In this document: piece by piece, positions 52,956 to 62,378 of the stretch
Position numbering within the stretch: the stretch's first letter is position 1
How the letters are laid out: each line of letters starts with the position of its first letter
Assembly (NCBI RefSeq): GCF_019654915.1
Contig: NZ_BPET01000021.1
Coordinates: forward strand, 23,950-87,949
Source: Shewanella sp. MBTL60-007
GTDB lineage: Bacteria; Pseudomonadota; Gammaproteobacteria; Enterobacterales; Shewanellaceae
Length of the DNA stretch: 64,000 nt
Direction of reading: 5' to 3'
Position numbers and translations under genes: made by a program
The notes under the pieces: generated by a model
What the model was told of the DNA's origin: nothing
The model's database searches: none
Seen by the model: the letters and a program-made list of their open reading frames with translations, nothing else

Positions 52956-55697
52956 GTGCTTAACAAGACTAAAAACCTCATCATAGCTGGCATGTCAGCG
53001 CTGATACTACTGTCAGGGCAGGCGAGCGCAATTACGCCTTCTCCGCAAATGATAGAGCAATTTAAAAATCTTCCAGCATCTGAGCAGCAACGCTTAGCAA
53101 AGCAGTATGGTATCGACCCATCGATGCTAGGCGGAAGCAACGCTCAGCCGCAACTTGAAAACCCTCAAGTGGTAAATGAGCGTGTTAATACTAATGCTGT
53201 TGTCGATCAGTCCTCTAACGCCAACAATGAGCTGAACTTCGAGCAAGACAATAACAAGCAAGAACTTCAGCGCTTTGGCTATGATATGTTTGCTGGTGAG
53301 CCAACCACTTTTGCACCGGTATCAGATGTGCCCGTACCGAGTGAATATTTAGTGGGTCCCGGTGACAACATTAAAGTGCAGCTTTATGGTAAAGACAATA
53401 AAGAGTATGACCTTGTCATCAATCGTGAAGGTGTTATTCAGTTCCCTGAACTTGGTCCTATTACCGTCGCTGGGTTAACCTTCAGTGAGTTGCGTGAAAC
53501 CTTATCTGAGCGTATCAGCCAACAGATGATTGGTATTCAGTCAAATATCACCATGGGCGAGTTACGCTCGATTCGCATTTTTGTCGCGGGCGATGCTTAC
53601 AACCCAGGTTCTTACACGGTTTCAAGTCTTTCTACTATTACTCAGGCTCTATTTGTGGCCGGCGGCGTAAATGAAATCGGCTCACTACGTAATATTCAAG
53701 TAAAGCGCAACGGCAAGCTTGTAGGTAGCATGGATCTATATGACCTGCTGCTTCGTGGCGATGCATCGGGTGATATAAGCCTACGCTCTGGCGATGTAGT
53801 ATTTATTCCATCAGTTGGCGGCTTAGTTAGTGTAACGGGTGAAGTGCGCCGCCCAGCTATCTATGAGCTTAAAAAGCATGAAACCATGGCTGAAGTGATC
53901 GAGATGGCAGCAGGGTTAAAACCTGGTGCTTATCCAAAACGCAGTAGCGTTGAGCGTTTCAATGCAAACAGCCTAAAATCAATTTTGAATGTCGATTTAA
54001 CATCAGCTAAAGGCAAAGCAACTAAAGCGGTTGCCGGTGACGTTATCCGCGTTAAAAGCGCTACCACACAATATGAAGATGCCATTACCGTTGTAGGCGC
54101 AGTAGTACGCCCAGGTAAATATCAGTGGTATCAAGGTCAAAAAGTCAGTGACCTAGTACCGTCTATCTGGGGCGACCTATCTGTTTCTGCTGATCTTGAA
54201 TACGCAATCATCGTACGTGAAATCAATAAGCAAGGTGACATTCAGGTTTATCAATTCTCTCCAGTTCAGGCGATTAACGGCAAAGTTGCTTCACAAGACT
54301 TATCGCTGCAAGCGCGCGATAAAGTGATCTTCTTTAACTTTAGCGATCTAACACAAAGCCGTTACGAGCTAAACAAACTGGTAAAAGAACGAGTTAAAAA
54401 GGTTCAATCACTTGCTGGTAACTCATTAATTGGTAATGACCTATTTAGCGCAGGTTTCTCACAGTTAAACCAACAAAAATTTGCTGACCGTTCTGAGCTT
54501 GGTGGCGTAGCCATTAATAGCCAAGTTCAAGAACAGGACCCAACAGCCAAAGCGATAAAAGGTGAAGTCAACAAGATGTTGGTTAACCTTTTTGAAGACA
54601 GCGATTTAATAAAGCTCAGCGGCGAAATGAACCGCGGTGAATTGCTTTACCCTGTAGTGATGAAGCTTAACAGCCAAGGGCGTGCTGGTAAGGGCGTTCA
54701 AGCTGTTGCTATCAACGGGCGAGTGAACAACCCTGGCATCTATCCATTATCTGTAAATGCGCGCATTAAAGACTTGGTTATGGCCGCAGGCGGTCTAGAA
54801 GAGGGCGCATATACACTACGTGCAGAACTAACAAGTACGTATACAACAGCGGATGGTTCAGCAATTAAGCATACGAACATTGCTTTAGAGTCTGCCCTTC
54901 AAGGTGATGCAACGCAAAATATCGCTTTAAAAGGTCGTGATATCTTAACTGTAATGACAACGCCTGATTGGCAAGATAATAAGTCAGTTGAGATCCGCGG
55001 TGAGGTTAAATTCCCTGGTACTTACAACATTCGACGTGGTGAAACCCTTGCTGATGTATTACAGCGCGCCGGCGGGTTTACAGAATATGCATATTTGCCT
55101 TCTTCTGTATTTGTGCGTGAATCAGTACGTCAGCAAGAGCAGTTAGAAATCAAAAAGCTTGCGGACCAACTGCGCAGGGATATTGCAACTCGTGGCGTAT
55201 CGAAAGACGGTAATGTAGTTAATTACTCAGATGCGCAAATGATGCTAACTGATTTGGAAACCATCAAAGCAGTTGGTCGTTTAGTCGTCGATCTATCTGC
55301 AATCTCGGTGGGTATAAAGCAAGCGGATCTTCAGTTAGAGGATAAAGACGTACTTTATATTCCATCAACTAAGCAAACGATTGCAGTAATGGGTGAAGTT
55401 CAACATGCAGCAACTCATCGCTTTAAAGAGGGCCAAACTGTCGAGCAGTACCTTGCGATGTCTGGTGGTGTACGTGAACGTGCCGATGACGATAGAACCT
55501 ATGTTATCAAAGCTGATGGCTCTGTAATGCTTCCAAGCCGTTCAATGTGGTTTAGCAGTGAAACCAGCCTACAACCAGGTGACACCATCATTGTACCGCT
55601 TGATACCGAGTACAAAGACAACTTAACTCTTTGGACGCAAGTCACAAGCATCATCTACAACACTGCAGTCGCATTCGCCACAGTCGCAAATCTTTAG
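52956..55697 (+). CDS. Large Wza/WbfF-type polysaccharide export protein with multiple SLBB domains
   Basis: Outer-membrane polysaccharide export family, 913 residues, like WbfF/OtnA of Vibrio cholerae O139-type loci and much longer than E. coli Wza. A signal peptide (MLNKTKNLIIAGMSALILLS) is followed by a soluble region, the Poly_export domain at about 125-205 (VPSEYLVGPGDNIKVQLYGK) and several SLBB domains (RIFVAGDAYNPGSYTVSSLS; VTGEVRRPAIYELKKHETMA; VAINGRVNNPGIYPLSVNAR; IRGEVKFPGTYNIRRGETLA; VMGEVQHAATHRFKEGQTVE). No lipobox cysteine is seen. Start is GTG with CGGAG upstream. It heads the RfaH-controlled operon. Confidence 0.88.
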   Translation: MLNKTKNLIIAGMSALILLSGQASAITPSPQMIEQFKNLPASEQQRLAKQYGIDPSMLGGSNAQPQLENPQVVNERVNTNAVVDQSSNANNELNFEQDNNKQELQRFGYDMFAGEPTTFAPVSDVPVPSEYLVGPGDNIKVQLYGKDNKEYDLVINREGVIQFPELGPITVAGLTFSELRETLSERISQQMIGIQSNITMGELRSIRIFVAGDAYNPGSYTVSSLSTITQALFVAGGVNEIGSLRNIQVKRNGKLVGSMDLYDLLLRGDASGDISLRSGDVVFIPSVGGLVSVTGEVRRPAIYELKKHETMAEVIEMAAGLKPGAYPKRSSVERFNANSLKSILNVDLTSAKGKATKAVAGDVIRVKSATTQYEDAITVVGAVVRPGKYQWYQGQKVSDLVPSIWGDLSVSADLEYAIIVREINKQGDIQVYQFSPVQAINGKVASQDLSLQARDKVIFFNFSDLTQSRYELNKLVKERVKKVQSLAGNSLIGNDLFSAGFSQLNQQKFADRSELGGVAINSQVQEQDPTAKAIKGEVNKMLVNLFEDSDLIKLSGEMNRGELLYPVVMKLNSQGRAGKGVQAVAINGRVNNPGIYPLSVNARIKDLVMAAGGLEEGAYTLRAELTSTYTTADGSAIKHTNIALESALQGDATQNIALKGRDILTVMTTPDWQDNKSVEIRGEVKFPGTYNIRRGETLADVLQRAGGFTEYAYLPSSVFVRESVRQQEQLEIKKLADQLRRDIATRGVSKDGNVVNYSDAQMMLTDLETIKAVGRLVVDLSAISVGIKQADLQLEDKDVLYIPSTKQTIAVMGEVQHAATHRFKEGQTVEQYLAMSGGVRERADDDRTYVIKADGSVMLPSRSMWFSSETSLQPGDTIIVPLDTEYKDNLTLWTQVTSIIYNTAVAFATVANL

Positions 55698-55699
55698 TC

Positions 55700-55975
55700 T
55701 TAGAACGCCGTTGGCTTGCTAGAACGTTCGCAAGCTCACGGCTAGAACGCTACGCTGCTAGAGAGGGCGGCCGAGAATCTAGATGCTAGAATGCTAAGCT
55801 GCTAGAACGGGCTTCGCTCTGCTATAAAAGCAAAAGCTTAAGAGCCAGCGTTATATACTACGTCAGTGCTATCTTTTGCTTTTATAGAATCTAGCAGGAG
55901 CGTAGCGACGCTCTCGCCGTGACAAAGTCACGAACTAGAAGCGGAGCGCTCTGCTACAAAGCTAAGGAGTAGCTA
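55700..55975. repeat. Dispersed repeat modules upstream of the second four-helix gene
   Basis: GTTCGCAAGCTCACGGCTAG, GAACGCTACGCTGCTAGAG, ACGGGCTTCGCTCTGC, ATCTAGCAGGAGCGTAGCG, GTGACAAAGTCACG and AGAAGCGGAGCGCTCTGC fill the gap. The four-helix gene and these modules together separate the export gene from wzz. Confidence 0.8.
55823..55886. terminator. 14-bp inverted repeat, possible terminator or element end
   Basis: TATAAAAGCAAAAG at 55823-55836 and CTTTTGCTTTTATA at 55873-55886 are perfect inverted copies with a 36-nt loop. A similar TATAAAAGCAA precedes the flagellin terminator at 4285. It could terminate or attenuate transcription after the export gene, which RfaH would override. Confidence 0.5.
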
Positions 55976-56353
55976 ATGAGATTCGAACAACTGGATGTTT
56001 GGAAAAGAGCTTCAAGACTGTCTTGCGATATATATAAAGCGACAGAAGCAGTACAAAATTGGGGCTTTAAAGATCAAATAACACGCTCGGGCTTATCAGT
56101 TCCTTCGAATATAGCCGAAGGTGAAGAGCGAGAAACCAACAAAGAGAAAGTACGTTTTTTGTATTATGCAAAAGGCTCACTTGGCGAGTTGGTTACACAA
56201 TTATATATAGGCATTGAGGTTGGTTACTTAAATAAAGAACGCTCAATGGAAATGATAAAAGAAGCTAAAGAGCTAGCAAAAATCATAGGTTCTCTAATTA
56301 GAAATAAGGAATCACAGATTAAAGAAGAAAACGCTGATTACAACATTGAGTAA
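55976..56353 (+). CDS. Four-helix-bundle protein (23S rRNA intervening-sequence family), second copy
   Basis: 125 residues, clearly paralogous to the protein at 47535: both have LDVWKRASRLSC, FKDQ(V/I)TR, (I/V)PSNIAEGEER and ELVTQLYI. At DNA level they are well diverged, so this is not a recent copy. The C-terminus is extended and charged (NKESQIKEENADYNIE). It lies between the export gene and wzz with repeat modules on both sides, which suggests it was inserted into the polysaccharide operon as a small cassette. Function unknown. Confidence 0.88.
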   Translation: MRFEQLDVWKRASRLSCDIYKATEAVQNWGFKDQITRSGLSVPSNIAEGEERETNKEKVRFLYYAKGSLGELVTQLYIGIEVGYLNKERSMEMIKEAKELAKIIGSLIRNKESQIKEENADYNIE

Positions 56354-56415
56354 CAGCCTTTATAGCAGCGTAGCGCTCTATCCGCGAAGCGTCCTAGAAT
56401 CTAGAATCTGAAGAA
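56354..56415. repeat. Dispersed repeat modules downstream of the second four-helix gene
   Basis: TATAGCAGCGTAGCGCTCTA, TCCGCGAAGCGTCCTAG and AATCTAGAATCTGAAG form the right flank of the gene and reach to the wzz ribosome binding region. Confidence 0.7.
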
Positions 56416-56419
56416 TATA

Positions 56420-57397
56420 ATGAATAAAGACATACAACAAACCAACACTGACGCACAGTTCCCACATATGAACTCCGTTCATAGCCCGCAAGACGACGAA
56501 ATCGACCTTCGAGAACTCTTCTCCGTCATCTGGCAAGGAAAATGGCTCATCATCGCAATCACAGTAGTCTTCGCAATTAGCTCTGTGATCTTCGCTTTAA
56601 TGCAGCCTAACATCTATAAATCTGAAGCATTACTTGCCCCTGCAAGTGAAGAGCAAGGCGGTGGACTTAGTGCATTAGCTAGCCAGTTTGGTGGCTTAGC
56701 CAGTATGGCGGGCATTAACTTAGGCGCGGGCGGTGGCGTTGATAAAACGCAAATGGCGATAGAGGTGCTCAAATCTCGCCAATTCGCGAGCCAGTTTATT
56801 CAAAAACACAGCATTTTGCCAGACTTGATGGCTGCAGATAAGTGGAACATGGCCCATAACACAATCTCCTACGATGACGAGCTATATATCCCCGAAACTA
56901 AAATCTGGGTGCGTGAGGTTAAAGCGCCGTTTAAGCCAGAACCCTCAATGCAAGAAGCTTATAAAGAGTTTAGTGAAGTTTTTAAGGTTAACTCTTCCAA
57001 AGATACTGGCATGGTTACAATATCTATTGAACATCTATCACCTAGTATTGCCCAGCAATGGGTAACCTGGTTAGTTGAAGATATTAACCAGGTGATGAAA
57101 GAGCGTGATGTTGCCGAAGCCATTCGCAGTAGTGAATTCTTAAATAAACAAATCGCACTGACAAACGTCGCCGATATTCGCTCGATTCTATATAAGTTAA
57201 TTGAAGAACAGGCTAAGACAATTATGTTTGCTGAAGTGCGAGATGAATATGTTTTTAAAACGATTGACCCAGCGTTAGTTCCTGAAGAAAAAGCAGGCCC
57301 CAAACGAGCATTGATATGTGTACTTGGTACTATGTTGGGCGGCATGTTGGCTGTGATGATTGTTTTAATCAGGCATTTTGTTAGAAAAGAAGCATAG
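56420..57397 (+). CDS. wzz: Wzz/OtnB-type polysaccharide chain-length regulator
   Basis: Inner-membrane polysaccharide co-polymerase that sets chain length with Wzy. Two membrane helices: residues about 38-58 (GKWLIIAITVVFAISSVIFA) and about 298-318 (ALICVLGTMLGGMLAVMIVL). The proline-containing stretch before helix 2 (TIDPALVPEEKAGPKRA) is the family signature. The periplasmic part has AlaGly-rich ASQFGGLASMAGINLGAGGG. 325 residues. No tyrosine-kinase domain is fused. Confidence 0.92.
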   Translation: MNKDIQQTNTDAQFPHMNSVHSPQDDEIDLRELFSVIWQGKWLIIAITVVFAISSVIFALMQPNIYKSEALLAPASEEQGGGLSALASQFGGLASMAGINLGAGGGVDKTQMAIEVLKSRQFASQFIQKHSILPDLMAADKWNMAHNTISYDDELYIPETKIWVREVKAPFKPEPSMQEAYKEFSEVFKVNSSKDTGMVTISIEHLSPSIAQQWVTWLVEDINQVMKERDVAEAIRSSEFLNKQIALTNVADIRSILYKLIEEQAKTIMFAEVRDEYVFKTIDPALVPEEKAGPKRALICVLGTMLGGMLAVMIVLIRHFVRKEA

Positions 57398-57409
57398 GGT
57401 TCTTTCTTT

Positions 57410-57445
57410 TATAGTTTCTAGCAGCGAAGCGCTCTAGAGTCTTCT
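57410..57445. repeat. Isolated dispersed repeat module after wzz
   Basis: TTATAGTTTCTAGCAGCGAAGCGCTCTAGAG is a single copy of the AGCG-AAG-CGCT module. The rest of the 234-bp gap to rmlB shows no gene or clear promoter. Confidence 0.65.
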
Positions 57446-57631
57446 TTAAAACTCGAATCCCAAGGCTTACAAGAGATAGCATTTACTTAGAAATAAGAGT
57501 GACAGTCTCAAAATGGATTAAAAGTGTCTCAGTTTGGTTCTACAGGTTGAGATTGAGAAGTGTGATTATTCAATTCACAGCGTTTAAATTAAACTTGTTT
57601 TAGACAAGTAATACATCTTGGAAATATAAAA

Positions 57632-58783
57632 ATGAAAATTTTAGTTACAGGGGGAGCAGGTTTTATTGGCTCAGCGGTAGTGCGTCATATCATTAATAAT
57701 ACACAAGATAGTGTTACCAATGTCGATAAATTAACTTACGCCGGTAACCTCGAATCGTTAGCGAGTATTGAGTCTAGTGAACGATATGTCTTCGAGCAAG
57801 TTGATATTTGCGACCGTGCTGAATTAGACAGAGTCTTTGCTGAATGTCAGCCTGATGCTGTTATGCATTTAGCTGCAGAGTCACATGTTGATCGTTCTAT
57901 CACAGGCCCTGCAGATTTCATTCAAACAAATATTGTGGGCACCTATACGCTTCTTGAGGCGACAAGAGCGTATTGGAACACATTATCCGAAGATGCTAAG
58001 CAAGCATTTCGTTTCCATCACATATCAACCGATGAAGTCTATGGCGATTTACCACACCCTGATGATATTGAGGGGGGAACAGAGCCCTCAGCAGGTAAAG
58101 AGCCTTCAGCGGAAAATAAGCCTTTAGCGAATAAAAAGTTACCGTTATTTACTGAAACGACATCATACGAGCCATCAAGTCCGTACTCTGCATCTAAGGC
58201 TAGTTCAGACCATCTTGTTCGCGCTTGGCTAAGAACCTACGGCTTACCAACGATAGTAACAAACTGTTCAAATAACTATGGTCCTTACCACTTTCCTGAA
58301 AAATTGATCCCACTGGTTATTTTAAATGCATTAGAAGGAAAACCATTACCTATTTACGGTAAAGGCGATCAAATTCGAGATTGGCTATATGTTGAAGATC
58401 ACGCAAGGGCACTTTATAAAGTTGTTACTGAAGGTGTTGTTGGCGAAACCTATAACATTGGTGGTCATAACGAAAAACAAAACCTAGAAGTTGTGCAAAC
58501 AATTTGCTCAATTTTAGACATTTTAGTGCCAAAAGAAACTAAATATAGCGAACAAATTACTTATGTTACCGATAGGCCGGGGCACGACAGGCGTTACGCA
58601 ATTGATTCTAGCAAAATGCAGCGTGAGCTTAGCTGGACGCCAGTAGAAACGTTTGATACAGGTCTTAAAAAGACGGTTGAGTGGTATTTGACCAATCAAG
58701 AGTGGTGTCAACACGTGCAAGATGGCAGTTATCAGCGTGAACGTCTAGGTGTAGAAGCAACGACATCAAGGGAAGAAGTATAA
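57632..58783 (+). CDS. rfbB: dTDP-glucose 4,6-dehydratase RmlB
   Basis: Second step of dTDP-L-rhamnose synthesis. NAD-binding [13 protein letters not shown], active-site STDEVYG, and [17 protein letters not shown] (Tyr and Lys of the YxxxK motif). 383 residues; compared with E. coli RmlB there are about 20 extra residues at roughly 148-170 ([19 protein letters not shown]), a repetitive insertion between the DLPHPD and LPLFTETT segments. The catalytic residues are intact. The stop overlaps the rmlA start (TAATG). Confidence 0.95.
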   Translation: MKILVTGGAGFIGSAVVRHIINNTQDSVTNVDKLTYAGNLESLASIESSERYVFEQVDICDRAELDRVFAECQPDAVMHLAAESHVDRSITGPADFIQTNIVGTYTLLEATRAYWNTLSEDAKQAFRFHHISTDEVYGDLPHPDDIEGGTEPSAGKEPSAENKPLANKKLPLFTETTSYEPSSPYSASKASSDHLVRAWLRTYGLPTIVTNCSNNYGPYHFPEKLIPLVILNALEGKPLPIYGKGDQIRDWLYVEDHARALYKVVTEGVVGETYNIGGHNEKQNLEVVQTICSILDILVPKETKYSEQITYVTDRPGHDRRYAIDSSKMQRELSWTPVETFDTGLKKTVEWYLTNQEWCQHVQDGSYQRERLGVEATTSREEV

Positions 58784-59670
58784 TGAAGGGTATAGTATTA
58801 GCCGGAGGTAGTGGCACTCGTTTATATCCATTAACTCGTGGTGTATCAAAGCAACTACTGCCAATCTACGATAAGCCAATGGTGTTTTATCCTATTTCAA
58901 CTCTGATGCTTGCAGGCATTAAAGATATCTTAATCATCACTACTCCTGAAGACAACGCAGGCTTTAAGCGATTATTAGGTGATGGTGCTGATTTTGGAGT
59001 TAATCTTGAGTATGCGATTCAACCAAGTCCTGACGGCTTAGCCCAAGCTTTCATCATTGGTGAAGAGTTTATTGGTGATGACAGTGTTTGTTTGGTCCTT
59101 GGCGACAATATCTTTTACGGTCAATCTTTCTCAAATACACTGAGAAACGCAGCTTCGCGTGAGTCTGGAGCAACTGTTTTCGGTTATCAAGTTAAAGACC
59201 CTGAGCGCTTTGGTGTGGTTGAATTTGATGAAGATATGAAAGCTATATCGATTGAAGAAAAGCCAGAAACACCAAAATCTAACTATGCGGTTACCGGTCT
59301 TTATTTCTACGATAACCGTGTTGTTGAAATGGCAAAACAAGTAAAACCTTCTCATCGAGGTGAACTTGAAATTACCACGTTAAATGAAATGTATCTTAAT
59401 GACGGCTTGTTGAACGTCGAATTATTAGGTCGTGGCTTCGCTTGGTTAGATACAGGCACTCATGAAAGTCTTCATGAAGCCTCTTCTTTTGTTCAAACCA
59501 TTGAAAATGTTCAAGGACTGAAAGTTGCATGTTTAGAAGAAATTGCATGGCGTAATGGTTGGTTAAGCGATGAGCAGGTGCTAACGCTGGCCAAGCCGAT
59601 GATGAAGAATGAATACGGTCAGTATTTGACTCGTTTAGTAAATGAAAACCAAAAAAAGGCTGTAAGTTAA
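58783..59670 (+). CDS. rfbA: Glucose-1-phosphate thymidylyltransferase RmlA
   Basis: First step of dTDP-L-rhamnose synthesis: glucose-1-phosphate plus dTTP to dTDP-glucose. Nucleotide-binding [20 protein letters not shown] and [19 protein letters not shown] are present, plus [11 protein letters not shown]. 295 residues, normal. Overlaps rmlB and rmlD by one base each. Confidence 0.96.
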   Translation: MKGIVLAGGSGTRLYPLTRGVSKQLLPIYDKPMVFYPISTLMLAGIKDILIITTPEDNAGFKRLLGDGADFGVNLEYAIQPSPDGLAQAFIIGEEFIGDDSVCLVLGDNIFYGQSFSNTLRNAASRESGATVFGYQVKDPERFGVVEFDEDMKAISIEEKPETPKSNYAVTGLYFYDNRVVEMAKQVKPSHRGELEITTLNEMYLNDGLLNVELLGRGFAWLDTGTHESLHEASSFVQTIENVQGLKVACLEEIAWRNGWLSDEQVLTLAKPMMKNEYGQYLTRLVNENQKKAVS

Positions 59671-60551
59671 TGCGAGTACTAATTACAGGATGTTATGGAC
59701 AAGTAGGCTGTAGCCTTACGGATCAATTAGCTAAGGACGCTAATGCAACAGTATTGGCGCTTGATAGAGACAGCCTTGATATTACTAATCAAGATGTTGT
59801 TAATGCAGTGGTTACCGAGTTTAAACCTACTATCATTATTAATGCCGCAGCACATACCGCTGTTGATAGAGCAGAAGAAGAAGTTGAGCTTTCTTATGCC
59901 ATTAATCGTGATGGACCTAAATATCTTGCAAAAGCCGCGCAAGTTGTGGGGGCTGCAATATTACATATATCAACGGATTATGTCTTTGAAGGGGATAAAG
60001 TTGGTGAGTATGTAGAAAGTGACATCACAAACCCACAAGGGATTTATGGCAAAAGTAAGCTTGCAGGTGAAACAGCAGTAGCTGAAATGTGCGACAAACA
60101 TATCATTCTTCGTACCGCTTGGGTGTTTGGTGAAAAAGGAAACAACTTTGTAAAAACAATGCTGCGTTTAGGTTCAACTCGTGATGCATTGAATATTGTT
60201 GGCGATCAGTTTGGTGGACCAACCTACGCAGGTGATATTGCTAACGCGTTAATACAAATCGCTAAACGGATTGATCAAGGTGATGTTATTGAGTTTGGTA
60301 TATATCACTTTTCTGGTTTACCACATGTAAGCTGGTACGAGTTTGCAGAAACTATTTTTGATACAGCAGTCGGCCAAGGGCTAATTCAAAAAAAGCCAGG
60401 TCTTAATAGTATTACTACAGAGCAATACCCAACACCAGCAAAGCGTCCTAGTAACTCTCGTCTCAGTACTGAAAAAATTAATAATGCATTCGCTATAGAA
60501 GCGAGTAACTGGAAGACTGCATTAAATAATATTCAAGCATATACAGGATAA
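59670..60551 (+). CDS. rfbD: dTDP-4-dehydrorhamnose reductase RmlD
   Basis: Last step of dTDP-L-rhamnose synthesis, NADPH-dependent. NAD(P)-binding GCYGQVGCSL, STDYVFEGDK and the YGKSKLAGE catalytic motif are present. 293 residues, normal. rmlC follows after 4 bp, giving the order B-A-D-C. Confidence 0.95.
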   Translation: MRVLITGCYGQVGCSLTDQLAKDANATVLALDRDSLDITNQDVVNAVVTEFKPTIIINAAAHTAVDRAEEEVELSYAINRDGPKYLAKAAQVVGAAILHISTDYVFEGDKVGEYVESDITNPQGIYGKSKLAGETAVAEMCDKHIILRTAWVFGEKGNNFVKTMLRLGSTRDALNIVGDQFGGPTYAGDIANALIQIAKRIDQGDVIEFGIYHFSGLPHVSWYEFAETIFDTAVGQGLIQKKPGLNSITTEQYPTPAKRPSNSRLSTEKINNAFAIEASNWKTALNNIQAYTG

Positions 60552-60555
60552 GATA

Positions 60556-61098
60556 ATGAAAGTAATAGATACCCGTATTCCTGATGTAAAAATTATAGAG
60601 CCAAGCGTATTTGGTGACGAACGCGGTTTTTTTATGGAAACCTGGAATCAAAAAAAATTCGAAGAATTAGTGACAGGAAAACCTACACAGTTTGTGCAAG
60701 ATAACCATTCAAAATCCAAGAAAGGGATTTTACGAGGTTTACATTACCAAACTGAAAATACTCAAGGAAAGTTAGTTCGAGTCGTTTCTGGTGAAGTATA
60801 TGATGTTGCTGTGGATATTCGAAAAGGTTCATCAACATTCGGTCAATGGGTCGGAGAATATCTTTCAGCTGACAACAAGCGCCAACTTTGGATACCTGAA
60901 GGTTTTGCCCATGGCTTTTATGTGACGAGTGAAGAAGCTGAATTTGTTTATAAATGTACAAATTATTACCATCCTCAGTCCGAAGTATCAATTGCCTGGA
61001 ACGATCCGGATATAAATATCAGCTGGCCTATAGACTTATTTCCAACTTTGTCACTAAAAGACCAGCATGGTAGATCGCTAAATGATGAAAAGTATTAA
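60556..61098 (+). CDS. rfbC: dTDP-4-dehydrorhamnose 3,5-epimerase RmlC
   Basis: Third step of the rhamnose pathway, cupin-fold epimerase. DERGFFMETWNQKKF, QDNHSKSKKGILRGLHYQ with the catalytic His, and EGFAHGFYVTSEEAEFVYKC are the family blocks. 180 residues. It overlaps the flippase gene by 17 bp. Confidence 0.95.
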   Translation: MKVIDTRIPDVKIIEPSVFGDERGFFMETWNQKKFEELVTGKPTQFVQDNHSKSKKGILRGLHYQTENTQGKLVRVVSGEVYDVAVDIRKGSSTFGQWVGEYLSADNKRQLWIPEGFAHGFYVTSEEAEFVYKCTNYYHPQSEVSIAWNDPDINISWPIDLFPTLSLKDQHGRSLNDEKY

Positions 61099-62374
61099 CC
61101 TAAAGATTAGGACAAATGCACTCTGGAATTTAGCAGGTTCAATATTACCACTTTTACTTGGCCTCGTAACTATTCCCATTTTGATAAAAGGGATTGGGAA
61201 CGAATTATTTGGGCTTTTATCTTTAATATGGATCATTATTGGCTATCTAAGCATATTTGATTTAGGTATAGGACGGGCACTAACTCAAAGAGTCGCAACA
61301 AAGATTGGTGAAAATGACTTTGAAAGTCTAGAAAGTACCATCTATACAGGGCTTATCTTTACTGCGACAATTGGAGTCGTAATTGGAGCGGTATTTCTTT
61401 CTCTAACGGGTGTTTTGTCCAGTAGTTGGCTAAGCATTACAATAGATAATCAAACGGCAGCATTTTATTCTTTGGTACTTGTTGCGTTAATCACTCCTGT
61501 TACAACTAGCTCTAATGGATTAAGAGGTGTTCTTGAGGCATATGGTCTTTTTAAAGTTATTAATGTAATACGTTTGTTTCATGGGGCGTTGAATTTCATT
61601 TTACCTTTAATTGTGTATCTTGTTTCGGGACCAAACTTAGTCTTTATTACTTTATCACTTTGTCTATTAAGATTAGTTATTGCATTTGTTACATATAGAT
61701 GCGTAGTAAAAAATACCGCATACAAAAGGAAAACCGATTTTTCAAAAGATGAATTGAAGGTCTTGTTGGGGTTTGGTTCTTGGATGACCTTATCTAATGT
61801 AGTAAACCCAATGATGGATGCGCTTGATAAATTTATTATTTCTGCAAAGGTAGGAGCTTCGAACGTTTTATTTTATACAGTTCCTTTTGATTTACTTTCT
61901 AGGCTGTTCATTTTGCCAACAGCTATTACTTCTGTTGTTTTCCCAAAATTTTCAGAGTTATGGTGCCAAGATCTTAATGAACTCAGAGAGTTGTATTATA
62001 GCACTTTGAAACTAGTAATGATTGGTATGCTTATTATTTGTGTTTTTATGGGCATCTTTAGTAAGGATTTTCTATCATTATGGATAGATAAAGAATTCTC
62101 AGAAAAAGCTCATCTTGTGGGCTTGGTTTTAATGATAGGTGTTTATTTTAATTGTGTTGCAAGAGTACCGTTCGCACTTGTTCAGTCTTGTGGTGATTCC
62201 AAAACAACCGCTAAACTTCATGTCTTTGAGTGTACACTGTATTTACCGATTATGTATTATTCTATAGTCGAGTTTGGCCTGATTGGCGCAGCGTGTTCAT
62301 GGGTAGCTCGTGTGGGTTTTGATATGTTTGCTTTGCTATTTATTGCAAATGTCAAGCTTAGACAAAGAATGTGA
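61082..62374 (+). CDS. wzx: Wzx-type O-antigen/polysaccharide flippase
   Basis: Flips lipid-linked repeat units across the inner membrane. 430 residues with about 12 hydrophobic helices and the start TNALWNLAGSILPLLLGLVT typical of the PST/MATE-like flippase family. Codon use is AT-richer than in the rml genes, as common for repeat-unit-specific genes. ATG 61082 or 61085; overlap with rmlC indicates coupled translation. Confidence 0.9.
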   Translation: MMKSINLKIRTNALWNLAGSILPLLLGLVTIPILIKGIGNELFGLLSLIWIIIGYLSIFDLGIGRALTQRVATKIGENDFESLESTIYTGLIFTATIGVVIGAVFLSLTGVLSSSWLSITIDNQTAAFYSLVLVALITPVTTSSNGLRGVLEAYGLFKVINVIRLFHGALNFILPLIVYLVSGPNLVFITLSLCLLRLVIAFVTYRCVVKNTAYKRKTDFSKDELKVLLGFGSWMTLSNVVNPMMDALDKFIISAKVGASNVLFYTVPFDLLSRLFILPTAITSVVFPKFSELWCQDLNELRELYYSTLKLVMIGMLIICVFMGIFSKDFLSLWIDKEFSEKAHLVGLVLMIGVYFNCVARVPFALVQSCGDSKTTAKLHVFECTLYLPIMYYSIVEFGLIGAACSWVARVGFDMFALLFIANVKLRQRM

Positions 62375-62378
62375 TTAT

